Shown in pieces: positions 1 through 7,385 of a DNA stretch of 64,000 nt; within the stretch, counting starts at the first letter, position 1; every line of letters begins with the position of its first letter. The translations under genes were made by a program, and so were the position numbers. The DNA is from a virus. A model generated the notes under the pieces. The model did not search any database and was not told the origin of the DNA. It worked only from the letters and a program-made list of their open reading frames with translations. Location: positions 85,935-149,934 of IMG/VR virus record IMGVR_UViG_3300029922_000015, one strand, 5' to 3'.

Positions 1-450
1 GACATGTTCTTCTGAATGGCAATTTCTACACAATAAAATACATTTTTCCGCTTCTTCGATAACTTCTTCCCAAGGGGTATATAAATTACTCATCAATTGA
101 CTAATATTTTTATATTTATTATCTGGATTAACGTGATGAAAATCTAAAGCTTGAACGCATTTATTATATCCACATTTACAACATTTATCTCCAAATAACT
201 TAATTAAAAAACTTTTCCTTCTTTCTCTTTCTAGATGCGTTTTAATTTTAGTTTTGGGCGCTTTACTTCTTTGATACTCTTGTCGTTTTTTTCTATCGCT
301 AAAATTTTTGTCTAAATGATAAGCTACAAAATAACGAGGAAAATTTAATTCTTCGGATATTTCATTTATGGATTGATTAGGATGTTTTTTAACATAATTA
401 TCTATTATATCTTTTCTTTTATTAGCTTCTTCTATTGAAATTCTTTTCAT
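1..450 (-). CDS. HNH endonuclease (homing type), C-terminus outside window
   Basis: The gene enters from beyond the left edge; 150 codons are visible, starting at the ATG at 448-450. The N-terminal half is basic and helix-turn-helix-like. A zinc/HNH module follows: Cys90 and Cys93, the LDFHH motif at 102-106, and Cys141-x-x-Cys144-His145. This order (CxxC, DFHH, LLCxNCH) is typical of phage HNH homing endonucleases. A GTGTAAT element lies exactly 7 bases before the ATG, as at two other selfish-looking genes here. Probably a free-standing nicking or cutting endonuclease that spreads the element. Confidence 0.85.
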   Translation of the reverse strand, partial: MKRISIEEANKRKDIIDNYVKKHPNQSINEISEELNFPRYFVAYHLDKNFSDRKKRQEYQRSKAPKTKIKTHLERERRKSFLIKLFGDKCCKCGYNKCVQALDFHHVNPDNKYKNISQLMSNLYTPWEEVIEEAEKCILLCRNCHSEEHV

Positions 451-457
451 AAATACT

Positions 458-464
458 ATTACAC
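458..464 (-). promoter_or_regulatory. GTGTAAT start-proximal element (putative -10-only promoter)
   Basis: GTGTAAT followed by 7 bases and the ATG of the HNH gene. The same spacing is found before the GIY-YIG gene (23921-23927) and the peptidase-like gene (31650-31656). No good -35 hexamer is visible. It could be a late-type promoter. Confidence 0.4.
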
Positions 465-500
465 CATAATTTTAAAAAAATATGGAAATTGTTATGGTAT

Positions 501-875
501 TTATTGTATTTTATCAAGGTTCTTTAGCCAAAGGCTCCTTAATTCTAAAAATTGTGTGTGTTCCATGATATCTCCGTCCGAAAACCAGAGGAAATACCAA
601 TCTTTATCCGCAAATAAACCAATCGTTCTGTTTATAAATCCAATCATCTCTCTTTTATCTTCCAACATAAAAGGCTCGGTTTTAATTACCGGCTGAAACT
701 TCGGTCTTTGTGTTAAAACCGTTGTCCAATAAATGTTATGATGAAAAATCGCGCTGATATGAATAAAATACTTTGTGTCCTCTACTGTCATTCCTTTATT
801 TTCATATACCTCCGGCTTAAACTTAGATGCTAAATTTACAGCTTCAAATAAGGGAATAACTTGGTCATCGGTCAT
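501..875 (-). CDS. hypothetical protein, 124 aa
   Basis: Not recognised. An acidic to neutral soluble protein rich in aromatic residues (Trp/Phe/Tyr clusters near residues 48-52 and 92-97), without membrane segment or signal peptide. It directly abuts the MazZ-like gene upstream (stop and start contiguous at 875/876) and is probably the last gene of the leftward operon that starts near 3247. Confidence 0.7.
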   Translation of the reverse strand: MTDDQVIPLFEAVNLASKFKPEVYENKGMTVEDTKYFIHISAIFHHNIYWTTVLTQRPKFQPVIKTEPFMLEDKREMIGFINRTIGLFADKDWYFLWFSDGDIMEHTQFLELRSLWLKNLDKIQ

Positions 876-1319
876 TTAGCCTTTAAGACGATCTTCTCTA
901 TCTTTTTTAACTTCGTCCTTTACTTTTTCGTATGGTAGTTTTTGGTCATTACTATAGCCGGTTCTAATTTCTCTTAAATCGTCTAAAGAGGAAGGAAGTT
1001 TTCCTTCATTTATCATTTCTTGAGTTTCTAATAAACAAAGAAAATTCCAGACACAGGAAATGTCATGCCTTTCGTCTGTATCTCCGTTCAAATGTTTAAA
1101 AGCATGTCTCAATCCCGAATCTAAATAACGAGATAGCGGAATTCCTTTACGCCAATTTGCTTTAGAATATTTTTTGGCTCCAAGTTGGAAATGTTTCGCT
1201 ACTAGAGCTAGGGCTCTAGGAGGCAATAAACTATAGTCACCTTTTTCGGTATTTACATCGCGAACGGCTCCGGTTTCGAATTTTTGACGCTCTCCGCTAT
1301 CTTTAATAGAATATTCCAT
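876..1319 (-). CDS. dATP/dGTP diphosphohydrolase N-terminal family (DUF5664, MazZ-like)
   Basis: A 147-aa protein matching the phage DUF5664/MazZ-type family: TGAVRD (16-21), GAKKY (47-51), NWRKG (55-59), LDSGLRH (66-72), DERHD (82-86) and WNFLCLLET (91-99). Members are all-alpha MazG-like nucleotide pyrophosphohydrolases; cyanophage S-2L MazZ hydrolyses dGTP/dATP during Z-genome synthesis. No PurZ or DatZ is seen in this window, so a housekeeping dNTP-pool role is the safer reading. It lies in the leftward operon between two unknown genes. Confidence 0.82.
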   Translation of the reverse strand: MEYSIKDSGERQKFETGAVRDVNTEKGDYSLLPPRALALVAKHFQLGAKKYSKANWRKGIPLSRYLDSGLRHAFKHLNGDTDERHDISCVWNFLCLLETQEMINEGKLPSSLDDLREIRTGYSNDQKLPYEKVKDEVKKDREDRLKG

Positions 1320-1323
1320 ATTT

Positions 1324-1569
1324 TTATTTCCCGGTCGGTCTATTATTCAATCCTTTTTCGGTAAGAATTGCGGCTAAATCATCTACGTGTAAACAATCAC
1401 ATATACAGGCCGCTTGGTTCTGTGCGGGAATAGCAATTGCTCCATTACAATAATCGTTTCCCGGGATAGCATCATGCAATACTCCAAATGAAGTAATTTT
1501 TCCGTTAGAAAAATCTAACTGTACGATCTTATCCCCATTCTTAGCTTCCCGTCCATTTCTATAATGCAT
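1324..1569 (-). CDS. hypothetical protein, 81 aa
   Basis: A small soluble protein that begins with a KNGDKIVQLD beta-strand pattern like SH3/KOW-type folds. It contains a CICDC cysteine cluster near residues 55-59. An AAAGGA purine run precedes the ATG. It is co-directional with, and 4 bases from, the MazZ-like gene. Function unknown. Confidence 0.7.
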   Translation of the reverse strand: MHYRNGREAKNGDKIVQLDFSNGKITSFGVLHDAIPGNDYCNGAIAIPAQNQAACICDCLHVDDLAAILTEKGLNNRPTGK

Positions 1570-1597
1570 ATTTTCCTTTGGTTTAATTATCTTTCCT

Positions 1598-2242
1598 TTA
1601 ATTTTTTGCCCCCGCTAGTCTTTGGGCTTCACGATCCGCGTCTCTAAATTTCAATCCTTGTTCGTCTCCTGCGCGATAAGAAGTCAAAGAATCATTTATA
1701 GCATTATAAGAGCAAGAAACTCCACTAGCATTTGCAGCAAATGTCATGGCATTAGCTGTATTGATATTTAAGCTTCTAGCAACCAAGAAGGAATCTTGAT
1801 TTGCGCCCAAGAATACAAATTGCCAATTATATTTTTCTTGTTGAAGCTTGATCATCTCGGCTATTTGTTCTCTTCGGAATTCCTTAGAAGAATTCTCACC
1901 ACCATCGGTAATAACCAAAATAAGAACTCGCGCGGGGCGTTTATTCTCTGGAAGCTTGGACAAACGTTCTCCAACGTTATTGATGGTCTTACCAAGGGCG
2001 TCGTACAAAGCCGTCCAACCACGAGGAACAAGATTTAAATTAGGAACTAACGCTAAAGGTCTATTCTCATATTCAACATCATAACGATCATCAAATTGAT
2101 AAAGATTTACCAAAACTTCGTCTGTTTTTACTTTGCGTTGTTCGGAAATAAAAGTATTAAATCCTCCCTCCATATCCGTTCTAATACTAGACATAGAACC
2201 AGAACGATCCAAGACTACACTGACTAATGTTTCATTTTTCAT
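1598..2242 (-). CDS. von Willebrand factor A (VWA) domain protein
   Basis: A 214-aa protein with a complete MIDAS metal site: DRSGS at 12-16, Thr77 in RGWTALYDAL, and Asp113 in ITDGGENSS. The alternating strand/helix pattern of a Rossmann-like VWA domain fills most of the protein. Stand-alone VWA proteins of this size occur in phages, where their partners are generally unknown. There is no signal peptide or membrane segment, so it is probably cytoplasmic. It lies one base from the 92-aa gene upstream. Confidence 0.88.
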   Translation of the reverse strand: MKNETLVSVVLDRSGSMSSIRTDMEGGFNTFISEQRKVKTDEVLVNLYQFDDRYDVEYENRPLALVPNLNLVPRGWTALYDALGKTINNVGERLSKLPENKRPARVLILVITDGGENSSKEFRREQIAEMIKLQQEKYNWQFVFLGANQDSFLVARSLNINTANAMTFAANASGVSCSYNAINDSLTSYRAGDEQGLKFRDADREAQRLAGAKN

Positions 2243-2243
2243 A

Positions 2244-2522
2244 TTAAAACTCGCAAGGTTGATTTTTATCTTTATTCTGCCATCTTAAAACACATCCATT
2301 TTGTCCAACTGTAGGGACGCAATGAACAACGTTATTTTTATCTAAAATTCTATGGGTGGTTCCCGATCCACGGCGAATAAATAATTTTAAAGGATTATCA
2401 ATTCTATAAGTTCTACCTCCAAAATCATATTCACGCCATGCCTCTGTTCTTAGGTCAAATTCATCCAAAGAAGTCTCGGGACGAACGACTACTAATTTAT
2501 TATTTTCTGTTTTGGTGCTCAT
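2244..2522 (-). CDS. hypothetical protein, 92 aa
   Basis: Not recognised. The central segment WREYDFGGRTYRI followed by IDNPLKLFI looks beta-rich. It overlaps the end of the possible annealing-protein gene by 4 bases (ATGA), so the two are probably translationally coupled. Confidence 0.7.
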   Translation of the reverse strand: MSTKTENNKLVVVRPETSLDEFDLRTEAWREYDFGGRTYRIDNPLKLFIRRGSGTTHRILDKNNVVHCVPTVGQNGCVLRWQNKDKNQPCEF

Positions 2523-3247
2523 TTCTTTGCTTTCTTGTCTATTCTTCCAATTAAATCCAAAGCTTTAGCTAATGGAATGTCTATCAAAGATTCCCATTCT
2601 TCCGCGCTTTTATCACTTTTAACACAGGTTTTTTTTACCGTCTCAAAATCAAGATCAGCCGCTTGCATTGATCTTTGAAGTTGGGCGTGAACTGAAACAT
2701 TGCCCGCATCGACGGGTTTTTCTTCTTGGGGAATGGGCTTACTAGAAATTTCATCGCTACCAACGATATTAATTCCCAAGAAATTTCTGACCGCACGAAC
2801 GAAGGCGCGGTTGATTGCTATGGTAGTTAAAAAGGATTTACCGAATCCGGTTGTGTTTTCGATTGTGGCATCCGCACCGTCACCAAAAATAATGGATCGA
2901 TTTTCTGTCTCGAAATTAGGAATCCATTCGATATGACAGGTAGCTGAGACGGCTCGTTCGCTCGCAGGAATTACCTTGTATTCGACAGAATGGAATCCGC
3001 GCAATCGGGCTAGCTCTTTGATTCCGCCCAACAAAATAAGAAGATATTTGTCATCTACTTCGGTTATAGATAACTCGGTTAATGGCTTTCCGTAAGTTTT
3101 TTCAATTTGCTCTTGATTTCCAACGTTAAAAACTAAAAATTCCGGTCGAATCATTTTTCGCCAGTTAATTCGGCCAAACTCATCGTAAATATATTGAACT
3201 CCATCTAGGAGTCCTAAACCGTCTCTAATGATTTCTTTTGCGGCCAT
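2519..3247 (-). CDS. possible Rad52-like single-strand annealing protein
   Basis: A 242-aa protein. Residues 100-165 carry the pattern SATCHIEW, GDGADATIEN and AINRAFVRAVRNFL, then IVGSDEI. This resembles the strand-helix core of Rad52/Sak-type annealing proteins (a polar strand pair, a Gly/Asn turn, then an AxxRAxxRAxR helix). The C-terminal tail is charged. If correct it would anneal complementary ssDNA in phage recombination. The assignment is by motif only. The start is fixed by a promoter with N17 spacing and N6 to the ATG, so it is predicted leaderless. First gene of the leftward operon. Confidence 0.45.
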   Translation of the reverse strand: MAAKEIIRDGLGLLDGVQYIYDEFGRINWRKMIRPEFLVFNVGNQEQIEKTYGKPLTELSITEVDDKYLLILLGGIKELARLRGFHSVEYKVIPASERAVSATCHIEWIPNFETENRSIIFGDGADATIENTTGFGKSFLTTIAINRAFVRAVRNFLGINIVGSDEISSKPIPQEEKPVDAGNVSVHAQLQRSMQAADLDFETVKKTCVKSDKSAEEWESLIDIPLAKALDLIGRIDKKAKK

Positions 3248-3253
3248 ATAAAC

Positions 3254-3282
3254 ATCATACGAGTTTTTGATCGCAAAGTCAA
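3254..3282 (-). promoter_or_regulatory. sigma70-type promoter, leaderless geometry
   Basis: TTGACT, 17 bases, TATGAT, 6 bases, ATG at 3247. The spacer contains CGATCAAAAAC, shared with the promoter at 5175-5203. Confidence 0.75.
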
Positions 3283-3292
3283 ATATAAATAA

Positions 3293-3676
3293 TTACTTTT
3301 TTAAAGTGTTCTGAACAATAATAATTAAATTTTGAATGTCTCGTTCTTTCAAATTTAAAGGATCAACTAAAAGTTCATCGTTTTTGTATTGAGTGGCTAG
3401 TTCATTCATTATTTCGCAAATTGCCTCAACAGTAGGTTTCGATACAAGAACGTTTTGAGTATAATTACCGAGAGGTTGGACAAGGATAAACCAATCGCCG
3501 GATTGTCTAACGATATCCTGCTTAATTAAATCCTCCAAAGCAAGGAGGATGATGGATTGGTCTAGTTCGGGATTCGAGGACACTAAAACAATGTTCTTAA
3601 AATTATCTTTGATATTGAAAGCGTTATTCCTTACAAAAAAAAGAAATAGCAGACCTTTAGCTTCAAGAATAGTCAT
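3293..3676 (-). CDS. hypothetical protein, 127 aa, possible winged helix
   Basis: Not recognised. Residues 35-75 alternate helix, helix and beta-hairpin (LALEDLIKQDIVRQSGDWFILVQ), a pattern compatible with a winged helix DNA-binding fold. That is only an inference. It has its own promoter with N6 to the ATG and is probably monocistronic. Confidence 0.7.
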   Translation of the reverse strand: MTILEAKGLLFLFFVRNNAFNIKDNFKNIVLVSSNPELDQSIILLALEDLIKQDIVRQSGDWFILVQPLGNYTQNVLVSKPTVEAICEIMNELATQYKNDELLVDPLNLKERDIQNLIIIVQNTLKK

Positions 3677-3682
3677 CTATAG

Positions 3683-3711
3683 ATTATATGAAATCTATAG
3701 GATATTGTCTA
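3683..3711 (-). promoter_or_regulatory. promoter, leaderless geometry
   Basis: TAGACA, 17 bases, TATAAT, 6 bases, ATG at 3676. The -10 is perfect and the -35 has one mismatch. Confidence 0.7.
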
Positions 3712-3715
3712 CTAT

Positions 3716-4612
3716 TTAAGGATTTACCGCATTAACGAGATTGCCCCAATTTATAGGCTGATTAATAACATACGAACCTATCGGGTTTATCGTATTAGCA
3801 ACGGTATTAGGAATAACCGATTGCGGATCAATAGAAGTACCCTGACCGCCAAAGACGGCGGTATAGGGGCAAGCCACGTTATCGGCTGGTTCTGATTGAA
3901 ATTCTTGCTCGAATTCCATTTCAGGAGGGGAATTGTCGTCTTCGTCGCGCAAAGCGGATAAACGATTTTCGAAAGCCGTTCGAGATAGCAATAAGGCTTG
4001 ATAGCGCAACGAACCTCTCGGTTCATTATCCATGAAACAGCTAATATGATCAATAATTGTCTCTAGGTAAGAAGGAATTCTGTCTGACGTAGGGCAATTA
4101 TCCATAGCTATTACCGTATTCGCAATTAAACGATTTTGATCGCCATCAAATCCGGTTGAAGAATCCCATTGCACTTCTTCGCGAATAGGCGCGGGAACAT
4201 AGGTTGGAAGCGCATCTATAGAACCCAAAATACTCCTAACTCGGGGACTGCGAAGCCGTGGAGTTTCCATAGGAGGCGACAAATTTTTATTTTCAAGGGA
4301 ATCCAAGGCTATACGTTGTCTCTTAAGAGATTCCTCGATATTTTTAGGCTCAAATTTTTTTCGGAGCATGGAGAGAAAAATTTCGTTCTCTTTAACAAAA
4401 ATGGAACTAACAAAATAAACGTAATTGTTACGAGTATGTTTGATAATCTGATTGAGGATAACCGCATTGCCATCGATTAATCCAATAATGTCATCTTTTC
4501 TAGACTTCTTTATACAAAGAAATTGATGATCGGAAACTAACTTAAACAGAAAACTATCGGGCTTCTTTTCGAGCAATTGAAATCGAAAAGGTTCAATTAC
4601 AAAATCTTTCAT
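3716..4612 (-). CDS. hypothetical protein, 298 aa
   Basis: Not recognised. The N-terminal 80 residues look globular (alternating Phe/Leu strands, KKSRKDD turn). The middle is a Pro/Arg-rich linker (SPPMETPRLRSPRVRS), followed by an acidic helical section and a Gly/Asn/Pro-rich tail. The longest ORF begins 9 bases upstream, but that ATG overlaps the -10 TATAAA. The second ATG (4610-4612) is therefore taken as start, 8 bases after the -10. Confidence 0.72.
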   Translation of the reverse strand: MKDFVIEPFRFQLLEKKPDSFLFKLVSDHQFLCIKKSRKDDIIGLIDGNAVILNQIIKHTRNNYVYFVSSIFVKENEIFLSMLRKKFEPKNIEESLKRQRIALDSLENKNLSPPMETPRLRSPRVRSILGSIDALPTYVPAPIREEVQWDSSTGFDGDQNRLIANTVIAMDNCPTSDRIPSYLETIIDHISCFMDNEPRGSLRYQALLLSRTAFENRLSALRDEDDNSPPEMEFEQEFQSEPADNVACPYTAVFGGQGTSIDPQSVIPNTVANTINPIGSYVINQPINWGNLVNAVNP

Positions 4613-4620
4613 TGTCTGCA

Positions 4621-4649
4621 TTTATACCACAGGATTAGGGATTTGTCAA
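4621..4649 (-). promoter_or_regulatory. sigma70-type promoter
   Basis: TTGACA, 17 bases, TATAAA, 8 bases to the ATG at 4612. Confidence 0.7.
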
Positions 4650-4862
4650 TCATTTTCTAAGTCTGACCATCGTGCCATTACTGATTGTGTAGTTGAGGGA
4701 TAACAGTTTCCACGTTTCCCCACGATCTTCGCTCCATTCACCTTTAATGCCCGTGCCTGATTCAGAAACGCGGACTACTTCTAAATTGCGCATGAATAAA
4801 AGCTCGGGAATCTCGAATTTATCTCCGATACTCAAACAACAAAGAGGAAAAATTTTAGACAT
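4650..4862 (-). CDS. hypothetical protein, 70 aa
   Basis: A small beta-rich protein that begins with a short hydrophobic stretch and has an SH3-like rhythm (IGDKFEIPE, EWSEDRGETWKLL). It lies just after the terminator of the 4919-5140 gene, with no clear promoter of its own, and may be expressed by read-through. Confidence 0.6.
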   Translation of the reverse strand: MSKIFPLCCLSIGDKFEIPELLFMRNLEVVRVSESGTGIKGEWSEDRGETWKLLSLNYTISNGTMVRLRK

Positions 4863-4897
4863 AAAAAAATAAGGGCAACGTATTTCTCGTTACCCTT
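4863..4897 (-). terminator. Rho-independent terminator
   Basis: Leftward hairpin of 10 base pairs (AAGGGTAACG with CGTTGCCCTT, one G-U pair, 7-base loop) followed by an ATTTTTTT run. It ends the 4919-5140 transcript. Confidence 0.8.
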
Positions 4898-4918
4898 ATC
4901 ATTTGATAATCCTAAGCT

Positions 4919-5140
4919 TTAGATTGTGCTAAAAAGCTTGGATGGTCTACCTTTATCGTTCTTGCGTAAACCGCTAACTCGCAAAGTATTTTGCTCTAGT
5001 TTTTGATTTACCTTGAATTGTAAGGTGACGCGACTGACATTTGGATTGAGTAGTTCCAGTTCAGTGATGCCAAATTCTCCGCTAACCGGGAATGAGACAT
5101 CCTTTGATGGGCGACCTACTCTTTTAATTGAGTCTGACAT
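4919..5140 (-). CDS. small protein with AT-hook-like GRPSK motifs, 73 aa
   Basis: The motif GRPSK appears twice (residues 9-13 and 65-69), flanking a beta-rich core. AT-hook-like GRP cores bind the minor groove of AT-rich DNA. The layout resembles the 78-aa protein at 18074-18310 (GRGRPLK plus a beta core), so the two may be distant paralogues. It is flanked by a promoter and a strong terminator, suggesting an abundant single-gene transcript. Possible nucleoid-associated or transcription factor. Confidence 0.65.
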   Translation of the reverse strand: MSDSIKRVGRPSKDVSFPVSGEFGITELELLNPNVSRVTLQFKVNQKLEQNTLRVSGLRKNDKGRPSKLFSTI

Positions 5141-5174
5141 ATTTTTGACCTTTCTGGTTATTTAACGAATAGCA

Positions 5175-5203
5175 AGTGTATTCGTTTTTGATCGAAAAGT
5201 CAA
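5175..5203 (-). promoter_or_regulatory. sigma70-type promoter
   Basis: TTGACT, 17 bases, TACACT; 34 bases to the ATG at 5140. The first half of the spacer (CGATCAAAAAC) is identical to that of the promoter at 3254-3282. Confidence 0.65.
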
Positions 5204-5235
5204 TAACTTTTTACAGTATTTGTGTATTAGGTGTT

Positions 5236-5472
5236 TTAAGCATAAGGATTATTATTTACATCCACTAACCTTGTCCGCTTGATATGCGGCCCAAAAGGAG
5301 AAAGGGCCGGAATACGAATTCGTGCAATTTTACCTTCTGCTTCTAGCCGTTTGACAATACGAGTCACATCTTCTCCGAAGATATAAATACGTTTTCCCGA
5401 AATACGCATTCGCTCTAAACTGGCAAGAACCGAAAGACGGTGTGTATGAAATCTGTTTTTACGCTGGCTCAT
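5236..5472 (-). CDS. hypothetical basic protein, 78 aa, helix-turn-helix-like
   Basis: A basic protein (many Arg/Lys) with a helix-loop-helix followed by strand (residues 12-55: LSVLASLERMRI, then DVTRIVKRLEAEGKIARIRI). This would fit a winged helix, but no family is recognised. It lies 4 bases downstream of the 88-aa gene, so both are probably one transcript. Confidence 0.65.
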   Translation of the reverse strand: MSQRKNRFHTHRLSVLASLERMRISGKRIYIFGEDVTRIVKRLEAEGKIARIRIPALSPFGPHIKRTRLVDVNNNPYA

Positions 5473-5476
5473 ATTT

Positions 5477-5743
5477 TTAAACGCCCTGCAAAAAATCCTC
5501 CCCTGTTAGAAATCCCATAGGAGCGATAACCTGCATAACGTCTTTAGAATCCATTCCGTAAAATAAGATGATATCCTTATAATCGCCGACATATTCCCGC
5601 GCGTCTTTTTTTGCCGCTTCAAGAGTTTTAAATCTATCTTTTCCAAAACAACCGACTTCATCGACGGTGACGTTTTCGGGCGCGTGTGAATCAAAAGTGA
5701 TATAATAACCAAAATGGAGTATCTTAAGAGTAATGGGAGTCAT
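5477..5743 (-). CDS. hypothetical protein, 88 aa
   Basis: Not recognised; a soluble mixed alpha/beta protein (FGYYITFDSHAPE, then a helix-rich centre). A longer ORF would start at 5836, but its first 31 codons cover the -35 and -10 boxes. The ATG at 5741-5743, 10 bases past the -10, is therefore chosen. Confidence 0.7.
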   Translation of the reverse strand: MTPITLKILHFGYYITFDSHAPENVTVDEVGCFGKDRFKTLEAAKKDAREYVGDYKDIILFYGMDSKDVMQVIAPMGFLTGEDFLQGV

Positions 5744-5753
5744 ACTTTCTTTC

Positions 5754-5782
5754 ATCATAAGGGATATTATCTTTATTGTCAA
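5754..5782 (-). promoter_or_regulatory. sigma70-type promoter
   Basis: TTGACA, 17 bases, TATGAT, 10 bases, ATG at 5743. Confidence 0.75.
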
Positions 5783-6113
5783 GAAAAACTTAATCACCTC
5801 AATTATCCTCAACCTCTTTCTCCGCAAAACCCCCACCCCTTAAAACCTTGTAACATACTGAACAAGAAGGCTTTATGGTTTAATGTGGAGGCAACCTTAG
5901 ACATTTAGTATTTATCCTCGCTGCCTAATTTAACCCAAACGAGTTGCGATGTTCTCAGCGTCGCTTACGGCTTCTCAGTTCCGGTTTAATCGCTGTTTCG
6001 GGGCTCGCGCCTCACCGATACCCTTTGTTGGTCTGAGGAGGGTAGAAATCAGTATCTAATTGTATGTTTCCGAAGTCATTTCATCTACTTTTTTAAATCC
6101 GCGAACGATTTAG
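5783..6113. other. divergent intergenic region with hairpins, no gene
   Basis: No convincing ORF. It holds inverted repeats: TACCCT/AGGGTA (6019-6044) closed by GATAC/GTATC, and TAAATC/GATTTA (6094-6112) directly before the -35 box of the rightward promoter. A CTCAG direct repeat lies near 5960-5985. It may encode a structured RNA or operator sites for the two divergent promoters. Confidence 0.5.
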
Positions 6114-6142
6114 TGGACTTTTTACCCCTTTAAATGTATCAT
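6114..6142 (+). promoter_or_regulatory. sigma70-type promoter
   Basis: TGGACT, 17 bases, TATCAT, 5 bases, ATG at 6148. First promoter of the rightward block. Confidence 0.6.
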
Positions 6143-6147
6143 GTAAT

Positions 6148-6432
6148 ATGACACCAAGCTTACACGACATAGTTCGAGATATTGTTCACTCTATCGCCAT
6201 GATGGCCGTTCTGGCGCTCGTGTGCTCCCCTTTCTTGTGGACTCTTTGGAATAACATCCTTGTTTCCAAATTTCCGATTGGCTCAATTCAACCCATTTCT
6301 TTCCTCGACGGCTTCTCGATTAACTTTTTAGTTAATATACTTTGGTATCTAAAACTACAAAAACGGGATGTTATTATCGCGAATTCTGCGATACCAGAGG
6401 GAGAAGATGACAAAGAGCGAGAAAATTCATAA
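6148..6432 (+). CDS. small membrane protein, 94 aa
   Basis: Two hydrophobic stretches, about residues 12-33 (HSIAMMAVLALVCSPFLWTL) and 47-66, are followed by a charged, acidic C-terminal tail (EGEDDKERE). Probably an inner-membrane protein with a cytoplasmic tail. No family recognised. Confidence 0.65.
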   Translation: MTPSLHDIVRDIVHSIAMMAVLALVCSPFLWTLWNNILVSKFPIGSIQPISFLDGFSINFLVNILWYLKLQKRDVIIANSAIPEGEDDKERENS

Positions 6433-6440
6433 AAATCTCC

Positions 6441-6469
6441 TTGACTTTCGCCTCATCTTCTGTTAAGCT
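6441..6469 (+). promoter_or_regulatory. sigma70-type promoter
   Basis: TTGACT, 17 bases, TAAGCT, 8 bases (including a GGGAGAAG purine run) to the ATG at 6478. Confidence 0.65.
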
Positions 6470-6477
6470 GGGAGAAG

Positions 6478-6993
6478 ATGAACATTTTCGCCGTAGCCGA
6501 TCAACCCGAAATTGCGGCTAACCAGCTATGTCTTAAGCATGTTTGCAAAATGGTTGTGGAAAGCACCCAAATGCTTTGCTCGGCTTTTCCTGAAAATACG
6601 CCAAACCTTCCTTATGCAAGGACACATTATAATCATCCTTGCGCGGTTTGGACACGTCAAACCTTGGGTAATTTTAATTGGTTAATGATTCATGCCATGC
6701 ATTTAGCTGATCGATTCGCTCGTGTTTATAATCACCAGCATAAATGTAAAGAAATGCTTTTTTCTTTGTCGAGCATCGCGAACAATCTAGATCGGAGTAT
6801 TCTTGTTAATAGGGAGAAAACGCCCTTTCCATTAGTTATGCCAGATAGATATAAAATTCCCCTTAATAGAATCGCTTCTTATAGGAATTATTATATTCAC
6901 GAGAAAGCGTCTTTTGCGAAGTGGGAATCCCTAGAGAGAATTCCTCCGTGGTGGCCGTTCAGAACTAACGCTTTTGTAAGGATTTCCAGATAA
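6478..6993 (+). CDS. conserved phage protein of unknown function, 171 aa
   Basis: The start MNIFAVADQPEIAANQLCLKHVCKM, the central NHPCAVWTR, the GNFNWLMIHAMHL helix and the end MPDRYK...YRNYYIHEKASFAKW have the pattern of a phage family with conserved N-terminal HVxKM and NHPCxxW motifs. As far as I know its biochemical role is not established. Conserved His/Cys residues (His20/His50/His52/Cys54 region) could form a metal or catalytic site. Single-gene transcript from its own promoter. Confidence 0.72.
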   Translation: MNIFAVADQPEIAANQLCLKHVCKMVVESTQMLCSAFPENTPNLPYARTHYNHPCAVWTRQTLGNFNWLMIHAMHLADRFARVYNHQHKCKEMLFSLSSIANNLDRSILVNREKTPFPLVMPDRYKIPLNRIASYRNYYIHEKASFAKWESLERIPPWWPFRTNAFVRISR

Positions 6994-7305
6994 AGTATTA
7001 ACGAATAAATGAAGTCCGTAAAACTTCGGCTCTGCGGAGCTAGTTAGTTTATTATTTGGGAAATAAATAGAGAGAAAATAAATGCACAAAAATGGAGTTC
7101 TTTAAAGGAAAAACCGTATTGCCTCTCTTCCTGAAAGGTAAGAAACCGCGCCATTAAAGCATTCAGTTAAGCTTGTGTGACCTTAACAGGAAACAAAAAA
7201 GATAATCTGTCGGATCGTTTCTCCGATATTTTGTTACAAGCGAAACTGTAAAAGTATTTCTACGCGCCCCATGCGTTAATTGAGGGATTTAGCTCGCGTA
7301 GCTAT
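6994..7305 (+). ncRNA. candidate structured untranslated RNA
   Basis: No convincing gene. Perfect short stems: GTTAAG/CTTAAC (7166-7187), TCGGA/TCCGA (7210-7226) and CTACGCG/CGCGTAG (7260-7301). The block ends with a terminator-like inverted repeat (7306-7339) just before the next promoter. A 21-codon ORF at 7092-7157 cannot be excluded. Confidence 0.35.
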
Positions 7306-7350
7306 GGTCTGATAGTTGATTGAACCCTCCTATCAGACCAATCAATTTTC
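7306..7350 (+). terminator. terminator-like hairpin
   Basis: Perfect 10-bp inverted repeat GGTCTGATAG/CTATCAGACC with a 14-base loop, followed by an AATCAATTTTC tract. It isolates the RNA-like block from the promoter at 7351. Confidence 0.6.
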
Positions 7351-7379
7351 TTGACAGGAGATAAATCAGATGGTAATAT
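7351..7379 (+). promoter_or_regulatory. leaderless promoter with ATAAATC spacer motif
   Basis: TTGACA, 17 bases, TAATAT, 6 bases, ATG at 7386. Drives the first X-amidoligase cassette. Confidence 0.8.
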
Positions 7380-7385
7380 TAAAAT

